From assembly GCA_947175225.1 (NCBI GenBank), contig CAMWLX010000180.1, positions 1 to 7,121 on the forward strand: 7,121 nucleotides of DNA. The letters run 5' to 3'. Source of the DNA: an uncultured Porphyromonadaceae bacterium (GTDB taxonomy: Bacteria > Bacteroidota > Bacteroidia > Bacteroidales > Muribaculaceae). The notes beneath the pieces were generated by a model that made no database searches, had not been told where the DNA came from, and saw only the letters and a list, made by a program, of their open reading frames with translations. The position numbers and the translations under genes are program-made. Positions 1 to 6,714 of this stretch are shown piece by piece. Each line of letters opens with the position of its first letter. The first letter of the stretch is position 1.

Positions 1-655
1 GCAAGTATTTTAGCTCTTTCCCAAGAATATGCTTTACTTCATTGATATCTACTTCTTTATTAAGTTCAATTGCTATGGAGGTCACACTTTTGTCGATGAA
101 GCCGCAGGGATTGATCATCCTAAACGCATCCATGTCGGTGTTGACATTGAGGGCCAGTCCGTGCATTGTGATATATCTGCTACACTTCACTCCAAGAGCA
201 CAGATCTTGCGTTCCCCTTCTGTCCCTGCATCAAGCCATACGCCGCTTGCGCCTTCCACACGCTCTCCCTGCAATCCGTACTCGGTCAAAGTCAAAATGA
301 CAGCCTCTTCAAGCATGTCTACATAATTTTTAATGCCCATTTTGTGTGCTTCTAAATCAAGCAGAGGATAAGCTATGAGTTGCCCCGGTCCGTGATACGT
401 CACATCTCCACCTCTTTCTATCCTATAGATCTCAATTCCGCGCTTCCGCAACTCTTCTTCTGCAAGCAAGACATTGGCCGATTTAGCATGTTTTCCAAGT
501 GTGATCACAGGGTTATGTTCAAGCAAAAAAATGTATTCGTGATCTATAGGAAGTCCAATTTTCTTTCGGCCTACCATCTCAGAGAATAATTCTCTTTGCA
601 ATGCGAGCATTTCGGAATAGTCAACGATTCCTTTATCTATTATCTCAATATTCAT
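1..655 (-). CDS. lipB: Octanoyl-[acyl-carrier-protein]:protein N-octanoyltransferase LipB (3' end cut by window)
   Basis: LipB moves the octanoyl group from acyl carrier protein onto a lysine of lipoyl domains (2-oxoacid dehydrogenases, glycine cleavage H protein). It is the first step of endogenous lipoate synthesis, before LipA, and acts in the cytoplasm. Reading the minus strand from ATG at 655-653 gives 218 codons open to the window edge. The LipB signature RGGDVTYHGPGQ lies at residues 81-92. The catalytic lysine is K150 in RKICALG, and the catalytic cysteine is C184 in INPCGF, after the conserved HGLALNVN (165-172). Family members are usually about 210-230 residues, so only a few C-terminal residues are missing. 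It starts 5 bases after the stop of the DUF5686 gene, with no promoter word between, so it is probably co-transcribed with that gene. No good Shine-Dalgarno is visible, as is common in this phylum. Identification is secure. Confidence 0.95.
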   Translation of the reverse strand, partial: MNIEIIDKGIVDYSEMLALQRELFSEMVGRKKIGLPIDHEYIFLLEHNPVITLGKHAKSANVLLAEEELRKRGIEIYRIERGGDVTYHGPGQLIAYPLLDLEAHKMGIKNYVDMLEEAVILTLTEYGLQGERVEGASGVWLDAGTEGERKICALGVKCSRYITMHGLALNVNTDMDAFRMINPCGFIDKSVTSIAIELNKEVDINEVKHILGKELKYL

Positions 656-660
656 GTGTC

Positions 661-3018
661 TTAAAAATTAAAGTGTAATGCCACTCTCAGTCCGGACTTG
701 TCTATTCCCGGAGTGTCAAGATAACTCAGGCGCCACACATAATCTATTCTCAGTATCTTGAAAATATTGTCAATGCCTGCGCTTATCTCCATATAAGGTG
801 TTCTGTCAATTTTCATGCTAGCTGCATCTTCAGGAAATCTGAACAGGTTTTTGTGAAGACTGGGATCATTTTTATCGCTCAGGTTTCCCCATAGTAATTT
901 GAATCCGGCCACTTCACGGAGTTGAGTCTTCTTTATGATTGGAATGCGATTGAATAAGACACCATTGCCCCAATAGGTGAGGTCGCATGAAGCATATTTA
1001 TCCATAGCAAACTCCATAGGGTTCATAAGCGAATATGATTCGGGCTGAATGGTATAGCTGAGGTTGGCATTTGGCCACAAAAGCTCCGGGAAGAGAGCTT
1101 GAGTCCATAAAATTACCCACTTTACCAAGTAATCGAGGTAACCAAAAGAGGAAAACCAGAATCTCTTCCATATTGAAATTTCCGTTTTGCAAATGTTGTA
1201 GTCGCTTCCTCCGGCTCCTCGGGGACCCCATTCTTGAGAAAGCATAAATATTGGAGCATCTTGGTTGACTGAAATGCGGTTTTCTTTTCCTTGCAAAAAT
1301 ATTTCTCCTGGAGCATACCTGATGGAAGCTCCCAAAGAAGCGCGTTTGTAGAAGGGCACATGTATGTCATATCCATTGATAAATGGCAGCCATGGAGATG
1401 CATCTTGCTTGATGTGTTCACCCCATAAGGATACTGCAAGATTATTCGTAAGCTCAAGGCTATATTCAAGTTTAGTAAGATGCCGATAAGTGATAAGTTT
1501 GTCGGTCTTTCTTTTGAGGCTTAGGAAAATATTGTCGGGATTAGTGAAATGATAATGCTGTCCGATCATATCCATGTCATACATTTGGGTAATCTTCAGA
1601 CTATTGATAGGATATTCGCGGCTATGGTATTTCTTCTTATTGAAAGAATATTCAAGCTCGGCCTTGTATTTAAATTTTCGATCACGTGTGCCATAGGCTA
1701 AATATCCCCTCGCAAACCAGTGTGGCGACAAGTTGGCTGTTGTCATTCCTCCGATTCTAAGTCTTACACTTTCGATTGGATTTGTGCTTATAAAAGTATT
1801 GATGGGTCCAAAGTCAAACTTACTGTTTTTCCCTGTCTTGATATAGCCGTTGACAAGAACTACCAATATTTTTTCTCCCCAGTAAAACAAGGGATATTTG
1901 CGAAGTTTCGTCATGAAAGTATCCATATTTGATTCAGCCCCCGACAATGAATTTCCTCTCATCACTGATAGGAATTCATTGTTGTCACTTTCAGGTGGTC
2001 CAATAGTTATGTAAGGTTCGATAGCATGGTAAGTCTCGCTAATCCCGGTCCGTATATCATCAACGAAATTATCATATCTTGATATTCGGCTGCTGTTGAA
2101 ACGTTGTGACCCCGGCACTAAGCACATATCAAAATCTAATTTTTCTAATACTTTATGGCGGTAGCCCAGGCTGTCTTTCTCATATTTTTGCTCAATATAA
2201 AGATTATCTATAAAGTTTAGATTGACGGTTCTTGGCACTTTCATCAGCACCTTGCGAATAAATCCTGTCGTATCGCCTAATTCCGCATAAAGATTTCCGG
2301 AAAAAGTGAAGTCGGTTGGAACGCGCGGAATAAAGGTCAGCTGCACACAACGCATCCCTTCTACATCAAGAGTATCCGTTATATAATAATTATAATGAAT
2401 GTTGCCGTTTGCAGATAATGGACTTGGAAATTTATTGGTCAAGACTGTAATGTCATTATCATATATGTCTACTTCACGAAGAAATTCATTTAGCATGATT
2501 TCGATATTGTCATCATCAAACATCTCGCTTACGCCATGGGATGTCTTGCCTCTTACTATTGTCTTCTGATTTTTCCCTTCATCGGAATATATAGTGGTGG
2601 CAGCCCTTTCGTTTAGAAGCACTTTAAGCGTCTGTCTATGGTCATAAGCAGTGGTGTCAAGATATGTCAAAAGTTCTTTGTGGTTCTGGAGCTCTTGTTC
2701 TGAGACGTCCAGCAATCCAAGTGTAATCTTATCATACTGATCATAGCTGTACTTTTCTTGACTCCGTGGGTCTCCTTTCTTTTGATTTTGTCTTATGGAG
2801 CGTACCAATTCCACAGCAGGATTGTTTTTTGTAGAATATTTCTCTTTTATGGGAGTGACGAGCAATTCCTGAAGCTGCAAAGCTTCCCTAAGAAATACTG
2901 CAGTGTCAACATCAATTTGCGTTTCATTCTTCGCAGTGCACCATGCATCAAACGCGCATAGAAGAATCAAAGCAATGGTTTGCAGAGTCTTAGAAAGCAA
3001 TGTAGCCTTTTTTTTCAT
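661..3018 (-). CDS. DUF5686 family outer-membrane beta-barrel protein
   Basis: This is a large secreted protein of unknown function, widespread in Bacteroidota. From ATG at 3018 it has 785 residues: a signal peptide (MKKKATLLSK then a hydrophobic run, to about residue 29), the segment LQELLVTPIKEKYSTKNNPAVEL (about 48-71, split here only for description) that opens the DUF5686 region, a soluble part containing VDIYDNDI (about 183-190), then a long stretch rich in alternating aromatic and polar residues that ends in phenylalanine (LRVALHFNF). The ending fits a barrel inserted by the BAM complex. Many relatives carry a carboxypeptidase-regulatory-like domain of about 90 residues before the NPAVEL segment; here it is absent. 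The frame is open to an ATG at 3078 (805 residues), but a -7 promoter word ends only 4 bases before that codon and the residues it adds are not signal-like, so I prefer 3018. The ATG at 3048 is also possible. lipB follows in the same operon. The family call is from memory of the motifs. Confidence 0.85.
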   Translation of the reverse strand: MKKKATLLSKTLQTIALILLCAFDAWCTAKNETQIDVDTAVFLREALQLQELLVTPIKEKYSTKNNPAVELVRSIRQNQKKGDPRSQEKYSYDQYDKITLGLLDVSEQELQNHKELLTYLDTTAYDHRQTLKVLLNERAATTIYSDEGKNQKTIVRGKTSHGVSEMFDDDNIEIMLNEFLREVDIYDNDITVLTNKFPSPLSANGNIHYNYYITDTLDVEGMRCVQLTFIPRVPTDFTFSGNLYAELGDTTGFIRKVLMKVPRTVNLNFIDNLYIEQKYEKDSLGYRHKVLEKLDFDMCLVPGSQRFNSSRISRYDNFVDDIRTGISETYHAIEPYITIGPPESDNNEFLSVMRGNSLSGAESNMDTFMTKLRKYPLFYWGEKILVVLVNGYIKTGKNSKFDFGPINTFISTNPIESVRLRIGGMTTANLSPHWFARGYLAYGTRDRKFKYKAELEYSFNKKKYHSREYPINSLKITQMYDMDMIGQHYHFTNPDNIFLSLKRKTDKLITYRHLTKLEYSLELTNNLAVSLWGEHIKQDASPWLPFINGYDIHVPFYKRASLGASIRYAPGEIFLQGKENRISVNQDAPIFMLSQEWGPRGAGGSDYNICKTEISIWKRFWFSSFGYLDYLVKWVILWTQALFPELLWPNANLSYTIQPESYSLMNPMEFAMDKYASCDLTYWGNGVLFNRIPIIKKTQLREVAGFKLLWGNLSDKNDPSLHKNLFRFPEDAASMKIDRTPYMEISAGIDNIFKILRIDYVWRLSYLDTPGIDKSGLRVALHFNF

Positions 3019-3025
3019 CTTAATA

Positions 3026-3056
3026 TTGCTAATTTTGACTGATTTCATTAATTTTG
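3026..3056 (+). promoter_or_regulatory. Putative Bacteroidota promoter for the CYTH gene
   Basis: On the plus strand a TTG at 3026-3028 is followed, 20 bases later, by TAATTTTG at 3049-3056. This matches the Bacteroidota -33/-7 arrangement. A second TAATTTTG stands at 3030-3037 but has no TTG at the right distance. Initiation would fall near 3060, about 50 bases before the ATG of the CYTH gene at 3113. The element overlaps the first codons of the longest DUF5686 reading frame, which supports a later start for that gene. Confidence 0.5.
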
Positions 3057-3082
3057 CAATTGAAACAAAACTTTTCATACTA

Positions 3083-3090
3083 CAAAATTA
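3083..3090 (-). promoter_or_regulatory. Putative Bacteroidota -7 promoter element for the DUF5686-lipB operon
   Basis: The minus strand reads TAATTTTG here, an exact match to the Bacteroidota -7 consensus TAnnTTTG. I see no convincing TTTG-type -33 element about 19-20 bases upstream, so the case rests on the -7 word and on the fact that the same 19-base block, CAAAATTAATAAAAAATAT on the plus strand, also stands before the amidase gene. Transcription would begin near 3075-3079, leaving a leader of about 60 bases before the preferred ATG at 3018. Confidence 0.5.
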
Positions 3091-3112
3091 ATAAAAAATA
3101 TCGGTATTTATA

Positions 3113-3553
3113 ATGGCCTTGGAAATTGAACATAAATATTTAGTCAGAAATGATGGGTTCAGAAATCTTGCTACAGACTCCATCCACATATCTCAGGGAT
3201 ATCTAAGCAGAGAGCCTGAACGTACGGTGCGGGTGCGCATAAAGGGCGAGAAAGGATTTCTGACAATTAAGGGTAAAAACTCAGGAGCAGTCAGATCAGA
3301 GTTTGAATATGAAATAAAGCTTGACGAAGCACGCAAGATGCTGGCAATGTGTGTGCCTCCAATACTTGAGAAGATTAGATATATTGTCCCTTTTGATGGA
3401 CATACCTGGGAAGTTGATGAGTTTTTAGGTCATTTAACAGGATTGGTCACTGCGGAAATCGAATTGGCAACTCCCGATGAGTCTTATCAAATTCCTGATT
3501 TTGTAGGCAAGGATGTGACCGGCGATGCTGCATACTACAACTCTAATCTTTAG
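3113..3553 (+). CDS. CYTH domain protein, short triphosphate tunnel metalloenzyme (probable inorganic triphosphatase)
   Basis: The product is a 146-residue stand-alone CYTH protein. The ExExK signature is at the very N-terminus (E4, E6, K8 in MALEIEHKYLV), which fixes the start codon. Further tunnel residues follow in the expected order: QGYL (28-31), VRVR (R40, R42), the TIKGK strand (K53, K55), RSEFEYEI (R61, E63, E65), K87 and R89, WEVDEF (E100, D102, E103) and AEIEL (E115, E117). All charged positions expected of an active divalent-metal triphosphate tunnel are present. Short bacterial members of this class hydrolyse tripolyphosphate or other triphosphates; larger relatives include thiamine triphosphatase and class IV adenylate cyclases. 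I infer a soluble cytoplasmic phosphohydrolase and cannot name the in vivo substrate. It is the only complete plus-strand gene here, divergent from the DUF5686 gene and convergent on the MerR gene, whose stop codon its own overlaps by 4 bases. Confidence 0.9.
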   Translation: MALEIEHKYLVRNDGFRNLATDSIHISQGYLSREPERTVRVRIKGEKGFLTIKGKNSGAVRSEFEYEIKLDEARKMLAMCVPPILEKIRYIVPFDGHTWEVDEFLGHLTGLVTAEIELATPDESYQIPDFVGKDVTGDAAYYNSNL

Positions 3554-3891
3554 GATTGTCTTCGTTTGGTGAGTGACATAAGCATTACTTCAAGTTCGCT
3601 TCTGAGATCTTGAAGTTCGCTTATCACCTTCAATTTCTTGGAGATATTGTTTCGGTTTTTCCGGAATTGGGCTTTTGCAGCGTCCATCTTAAGCCCCTTG
3701 ATCTTGATCAGATAGTGTATTATCCTAAGTGTTTCTAAGTCGGAGGGTGAATATTGGCGAATTCCTGTAGCCGTTCTGCCGGGAGAAATTTCTGGAAATT
3801 CTGTCTCCCAATATCTGATTGTAGCTTGTGGCACACCAAGAAAGTCTGCCACATCTCTTATTCTATAGTATTTTTTGCTAAAGTCTTCCAT
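3550..3891 (-). CDS. MerR family DNA-binding protein, short form without effector domain
   Basis: The product is 113 residues. Residues 9-57 form the MerR-type winged helix-turn-helix: YYRIRDVADFLGVPQATIRYW, then the wing with the R-x-Y motif in GIRQYSPSDLETL. A helix with many lysines and arginines and a probable C-terminal coiled-coil (about 85-108) would support a dimer. There is no cysteine-rich or ligand-binding C-terminal domain of the kind that senses metals or drugs in long MerR proteins, so the signal and target genes cannot be inferred. It is the last gene of the amidase/MCE/M23 cluster, starting 8 bases after the M23 stop; pairing of a short MerR protein with a coiled-coil M23 peptidase is common in Bacteroidota. 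Its stop overlaps that of the convergent CYTH gene, so no intrinsic terminator separates the two. The family call is firm, the role is unknown. Confidence 0.88.
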   Translation of the reverse strand: MEDFSKKYYRIRDVADFLGVPQATIRYWETEFPEISPGRTATGIRQYSPSDLETLRIIHYLIKIKGLKMDAAKAQFRKNRNNISKKLKVISELQDLRSELEVMLMSLTKRRQS

Positions 3892-3899
3892 CTTGAAAA

Positions 3900-4865
3900 T
3901 TAATCCATTACGTGTCCTGAGTTTTCAGCAAGTTGAATCATGTCGATATATTGCTGAGGAGTAAGATCCATAAAATAATAATTCACCGGATTCTGAGGCT
4001 CTCCCTTAAATCTGACTTCATAATGAAGGTGGCTGCCGGTAGACTTGCCGGTAGATCCAACTTTTCCTATCATCTCACCGCGCTTGACGTGTTGGCCCGG
4101 TTTTACTAATATTTGACTCAGATGAGCATAGCGAGTGACATAGTTGTATCCGTGATTCAAGTCTATGCAATTGCCATAAGCATCTTTTCGTTCAGCGACT
4201 TCCACTACTGCGTCAGCTGTTGCAAAAACCGGTGTGCCCGTTGCTGCTGCAAAATCAAGGCCTTCATGAAATTTGGCAGTGCCATAGACAGGATCTCGGC
4301 GGAATCCATAGCCTGCCGACATTGTATAGTCTTTTATATTGATTGGCATTACGGAAGGGATTCTGGCAATCTTTTCCTTTTGCTCGCCGGCTGCTTCGCG
4401 CAATTGGTCGAAAGATACAGACTGGGAGTAAATTTGATGTTCCAGAAGATCCATCGACCTGTTCATCCTGCTGACGAGCTCAGCATCATTCAAATACCTT
4501 AAATCGTTAAGCTTGGTGTCGTTTTCAAGTCCTGATAATCGTTCCTTGCTGCTTAGAGGATCCATTTGCATCATCACCCGATAGAAATTATCGTCACGGT
4601 TTCGGATATCCTCCATTACCTTGATTGAATTGTCAAGACGCTTTTCAAGGATTGCATATTGCGATTTCAGTTTGCTATTTTCAGCCTTTAGATTTTGTTC
4701 GGTAGGTGTATCGAAGACATAATACATTATTGCATATACCCCAATCCCAATCGCCACTCCCACTCCGATGTGTCTTCCAAGAGAAGCAAGTCGGGTTTTC
4801 AAAGTAGGGTAGTGACGCTCGAAATTGTCAGTGTCAGGATTATATCTATAGAAGACCTGTTTCAC
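3900..4865 (-). CDS. Membrane-anchored coiled-coil M23 (LytM-type) metallopeptidase
   Basis: This is a periplasmic zinc endopeptidase expected to cut peptidoglycan cross-links, 321 residues long. A short cytoplasmic N-terminus with the sequence FYRYNPDTDNFERHYPT (5-21), typical of this Bacteroidota subgroup, is followed by one membrane helix (about 33-51), a coiled coil (about 55-92), a further helical linker, and the M23 domain (about 180-298). The active site is complete: zinc ligands H200 and D204 (FHEGLD) and H281 (HLH), with H248 (YAHL) and H279 as catalytic histidines. It is therefore unlike the degenerate EnvC/NlpD-type amidase activators. The start codon is GTG: a stop lies in the same frame 5 codons upstream, so no earlier start exists, and the conserved YRYN motif begins at residue 6. 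It lies 12 bases after the MCE gene and 8 before merR, so it is translated from the cluster transcript. Confidence 0.92.
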   Translation of the reverse strand: MKQVFYRYNPDTDNFERHYPTLKTRLASLGRHIGVGVAIGIGVYAIMYYVFDTPTEQNLKAENSKLKSQYAILEKRLDNSIKVMEDIRNRDDNFYRVMMQMDPLSSKERLSGLENDTKLNDLRYLNDAELVSRMNRSMDLLEHQIYSQSVSFDQLREAAGEQKEKIARIPSVMPINIKDYTMSAGYGFRRDPVYGTAKFHEGLDFAAATGTPVFATADAVVEVAERKDAYGNCIDLNHGYNYVTRYAHLSQILVKPGQHVKRGEMIGKVGSTGKSTGSHLHYEVRFKGEPQNPVNYYFMDLTPQQYIDMIQLAENSGHVMD

Positions 4866-4877
4866 GCGATATGAAAC

Positions 4878-5780
4878 TTAAAGAAGTTTGATGCTGATGT
4901 AGCGTTTAGGATTTCTCTTAATGTCTATGAGAAGAGAGTCGATGTCGGCTGAAACTCTGTTGAGATGATTGTAGAGTTCAGGATCGCTGGTCAATAATCC
5001 TAATGTAGAGTTCTTGTCATTAAGCTGCTTGGAGAACTGCGTAAGATTTGCTGTCAGCTGATTGACATTTTCTACGGTTGCATCAATCGGAAGAGCCTTC
5101 AGTTGATATGAAAGTTGACCGAGATTGCTGACTATTGTGTCGAGCGATTGAGTCAGCTTGACTGTATTGTTCGCAAGACGTGGCACTTGATTATTCATTG
5201 TGCTGTTAAGCCCCTGAGTGGTAGCAAGAAGGTTAGCAGAGATTCCATCGAGTCTTCCAATTGAAGCTGACAGCGCAGGGTCTGCCACAAGACGATTGAG
5301 ATTGTATAGCAATGAATCTACCTTTGGCAGGATGCCTGTTATGGCGGGCATCAATCCATCCTGAACCGATGACATAAGTCCTTCTTTCACTCCGGTCTGT
5401 AATTCGCTTCCTGAAGGGAGAAGTTCCGGTCCTTTGCCCATAGATAGTTCTATTCTTGCTCCGCTCAAGAGAGTGGTGCCTATATCAGCGCGAGTCCCCT
5501 CCGGCAACTTGAGGTTTTTATCAAGAGCCATGACTACTTCTACTTTGCCGGGCTTGTTGTAGTTGAAGTTGACCTCTCTGACTTGTCCTACCTTATATCC
5601 ATTTATAAGCACTGGAGAAGACACAGTTAGCTCGTCTACATTATCATAATATGCCAAGTAATAGTGGGCCGGACGGAAGAGATTGATTCCCTTTAGAAAG
5701 TCAATTCCGAAAATGAGGATTACTATTGCTACTATCACTGATAGTCCGATGACGAACTCGCGGTTGAATATCTTTTTCAT
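4878..5780 (-). CDS. MCE (MlaD) family lipid-transport substrate-binding protein
   Basis: The product is 300 residues. It has a short cytoplasmic tail, one membrane helix (about 9-29), and a single MCE domain (about 38-115: YYDNVDELTVSSPVLINGYKVG and then LLSGARIELSMG). A long helical region (about 145-290) rich in Leu, Asn and Thr follows and ends in RNPKRYISIKLL, a tail typical of Bacteroidota members. MCE proteins form hexameric rings whose helices build a channel for phospholipids between the inner and outer membranes, normally fed by an MlaE permease and MlaF ATPase. Neither partner is in this window, so they must be encoded elsewhere or outside it. The gene follows the amidase gene by 87 bases, a pairing seen repeatedly in Bacteroidota, and precedes the M23 gene by 12 bases. 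No -7 word on the minus strand lies before it, so it most likely depends on the amidase promoter. Confidence 0.92.
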   Translation of the reverse strand: MKKIFNREFVIGLSVIVAIVILIFGIDFLKGINLFRPAHYYLAYYDNVDELTVSSPVLINGYKVGQVREVNFNYNKPGKVEVVMALDKNLKLPEGTRADIGTTLLSGARIELSMGKGPELLPSGSELQTGVKEGLMSSVQDGLMPAITGILPKVDSLLYNLNRLVADPALSASIGRLDGISANLLATTQGLNSTMNNQVPRLANNTVKLTQSLDTIVSNLGQLSYQLKALPIDATVENVNQLTANLTQFSKQLNDKNSTLGLLTSDPELYNHLNRVSADIDSLLIDIKRNPKRYISIKLL

Positions 5781-5821
5781 ATCTTTTTAATACTTAGTGA
5801 ATTGATGATCTGATTAATTTT

Positions 5822-5836
5822 GCAGACAAAATCTGC
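5822..5836. other. Small inverted repeat in the amidase-MCE gap
   Basis: GCAGA and TCTGC flank a 5-base loop, giving a perfect 5-base-pair stem in RNA from either strand. On the minus (operon) strand it is followed by AAAATTAAT rather than a T run, so it is not a normal intrinsic terminator. It could slow RNA decay or set the relative output of amidase and MCE protein, or it could be chance. The plus strand also shows TAATTTTG at 5815-5822, directly overlapping the repeat. Confidence 0.35.
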
Positions 5837-5867
5837 TATCGCATTACTCTTTTATAACAACTAACAA

Positions 5868-6668
5868 TCAATTTCTTCTTTCAACAAATTTTTTTATTGA
5901 GATAAACAATGACTCAGCCAGCTCATCTTCTCCTTCTTCTGAAGTCATATACTTCACTGATTGAGGATTGCAAATAAAGTCGAGCTCTACGAGAACAGCC
6001 GGCATTGATGTGGCCCATAGCACCCAAAAACCTGCTTGCCTGACTCCTCTGTTGGCGCGGCCTGCTCGGTTGACCAAAGCATTCTGAGCGTCGCTCGCAA
6101 CTCTGATGCTTTCTCCAAGATTACGCTTTTGTGCCATTTCAAAGATGATGTAGCTTTCATCCTTTGATGGATCGAAGCCTGAATATTTCTCCTTATAGTC
6201 ACTTTCAAGCTCTATCACGGAGTTCTCTCTCATCGCAACTTTCATATTGTCTTGATCTTTATGAAGACCGAGTACGTAAACTGAACTGCCTTTGACTGTT
6301 TGCCTGCCTGGAGATTTTTTGTCTACAGAATTTACGTGAATCGACATAAAAAGATCGCCGTCTGCATCATTTGCAATGTCAGCACGTTGCTGAAGTGTCA
6401 AATAGACATCTGTAGTGCGGGTCATGACTACATCTACTTTCCCCTTCAGTCCCTTTTCAATCAAGCGCCGAAGCTTTTTTGCTACGGCAAGATTGATTTC
6501 TTTTTCTTTCGCCCCGTTCTCAACAGCACCAAAGTCCTTGCCCCCATGGCCAGGATCAAGCACAATGGTTATCATGTCTTTTTCCTTGGTTGAGGCTTGA
6601 CAATTGACACCTATATATAATAAGGCAAACAGTATTGCCAACGAAATTAATCGTCTTTTCTTCATCAT
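5868..6668 (-). CDS. N-acetylmuramoyl-L-alanine amidase (Amidase_3, AmiA/B/C type)
   Basis: This is a periplasmic zinc amidase that removes the stem peptide from N-acetylmuramic acid in peptidoglycan, typically at division. From ATG at 6668 it has 266 residues. An N-terminal signal segment (MMKKRRLISL then a hydrophobic run, cleavage likely near CQA-S at residue 25) precedes the Amidase_3 domain. Zinc ligands are H41 (VLDPGHGG), E55 (EKEINL) and H111 (SIHVNS); the catalytic glutamate is E229 (AVLVELDFICN). Residues about 140-162, between H111 and the C-terminal half, form an inserted helical stretch, the position of the autoinhibitory helix in E. coli-type amidases, so activation by a partner is plausible. 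The frame extends to a TTG at 6698, but that codon lies inside the -7 promoter word and so cannot be in the transcript; ATG at 6668 or 6665 is the likely start. The cysteine at the end of the signal (IGVNC) is a poor lipobox. Confidence 0.93.
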   Translation of the reverse strand: MMKKRRLISLAILFALLYIGVNCQASTKEKDMITIVLDPGHGGKDFGAVENGAKEKEINLAVAKKLRRLIEKGLKGKVDVVMTRTTDVYLTLQQRADIANDADGDLFMSIHVNSVDKKSPGRQTVKGSSVYVLGLHKDQDNMKVAMRENSVIELESDYKEKYSGFDPSKDESYIIFEMAQKRNLGESIRVASDAQNALVNRAGRANRGVRQAGFWVLWATSMPAVLVELDFICNPQSVKYMTSEEGEDELAESLFISIKKFVERRN

Positions 6669-6695
6669 CAGTTTGAATATGTGATTTTTCAGATG

Positions 6696-6714
6696 CAAAA
6701 TTAATAAAAAATAT
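6696..6714 (-). promoter_or_regulatory. Putative promoter of the amidase-MCE-M23-merR cluster
   Basis: The minus strand carries TAATTTTG at 6703-6696, an exact TAnnTTTG -7 word, preceded by an A/T block. The full 19 bases are identical to those in front of the DUF5686 gene (3083-3101). A clear -33 TTTG is missing. Transcription should begin near 6690, giving a leader of about 22 bases to the ATG at 6668. No other strong promoter word was seen on the minus strand within the cluster, so this may drive all four genes. Confidence 0.55.

Noticed and set aside
29..355. Plus-strand frames opposite lipB
   Set aside because: The minus strand encodes an unmistakable LipB with its catalytic Lys and Cys; the plus frames are shadows.
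4113..4502. Plus-strand 129-residue frame antisense to the M23 gene
   Set aside because: It lies entirely within a gene with a full set of catalytic motifs and shows no domain or plausible start signal; it is a shadow frame.
4863..4880. Broken fusion of the MCE and M23 genes, since the MCE stop is in the same frame as the M23 gene
   Set aside because: Both proteins have complete, family-typical ends (RYISIKLL tail; YRYN start), so this is ordinary operon spacing with a GTG start.
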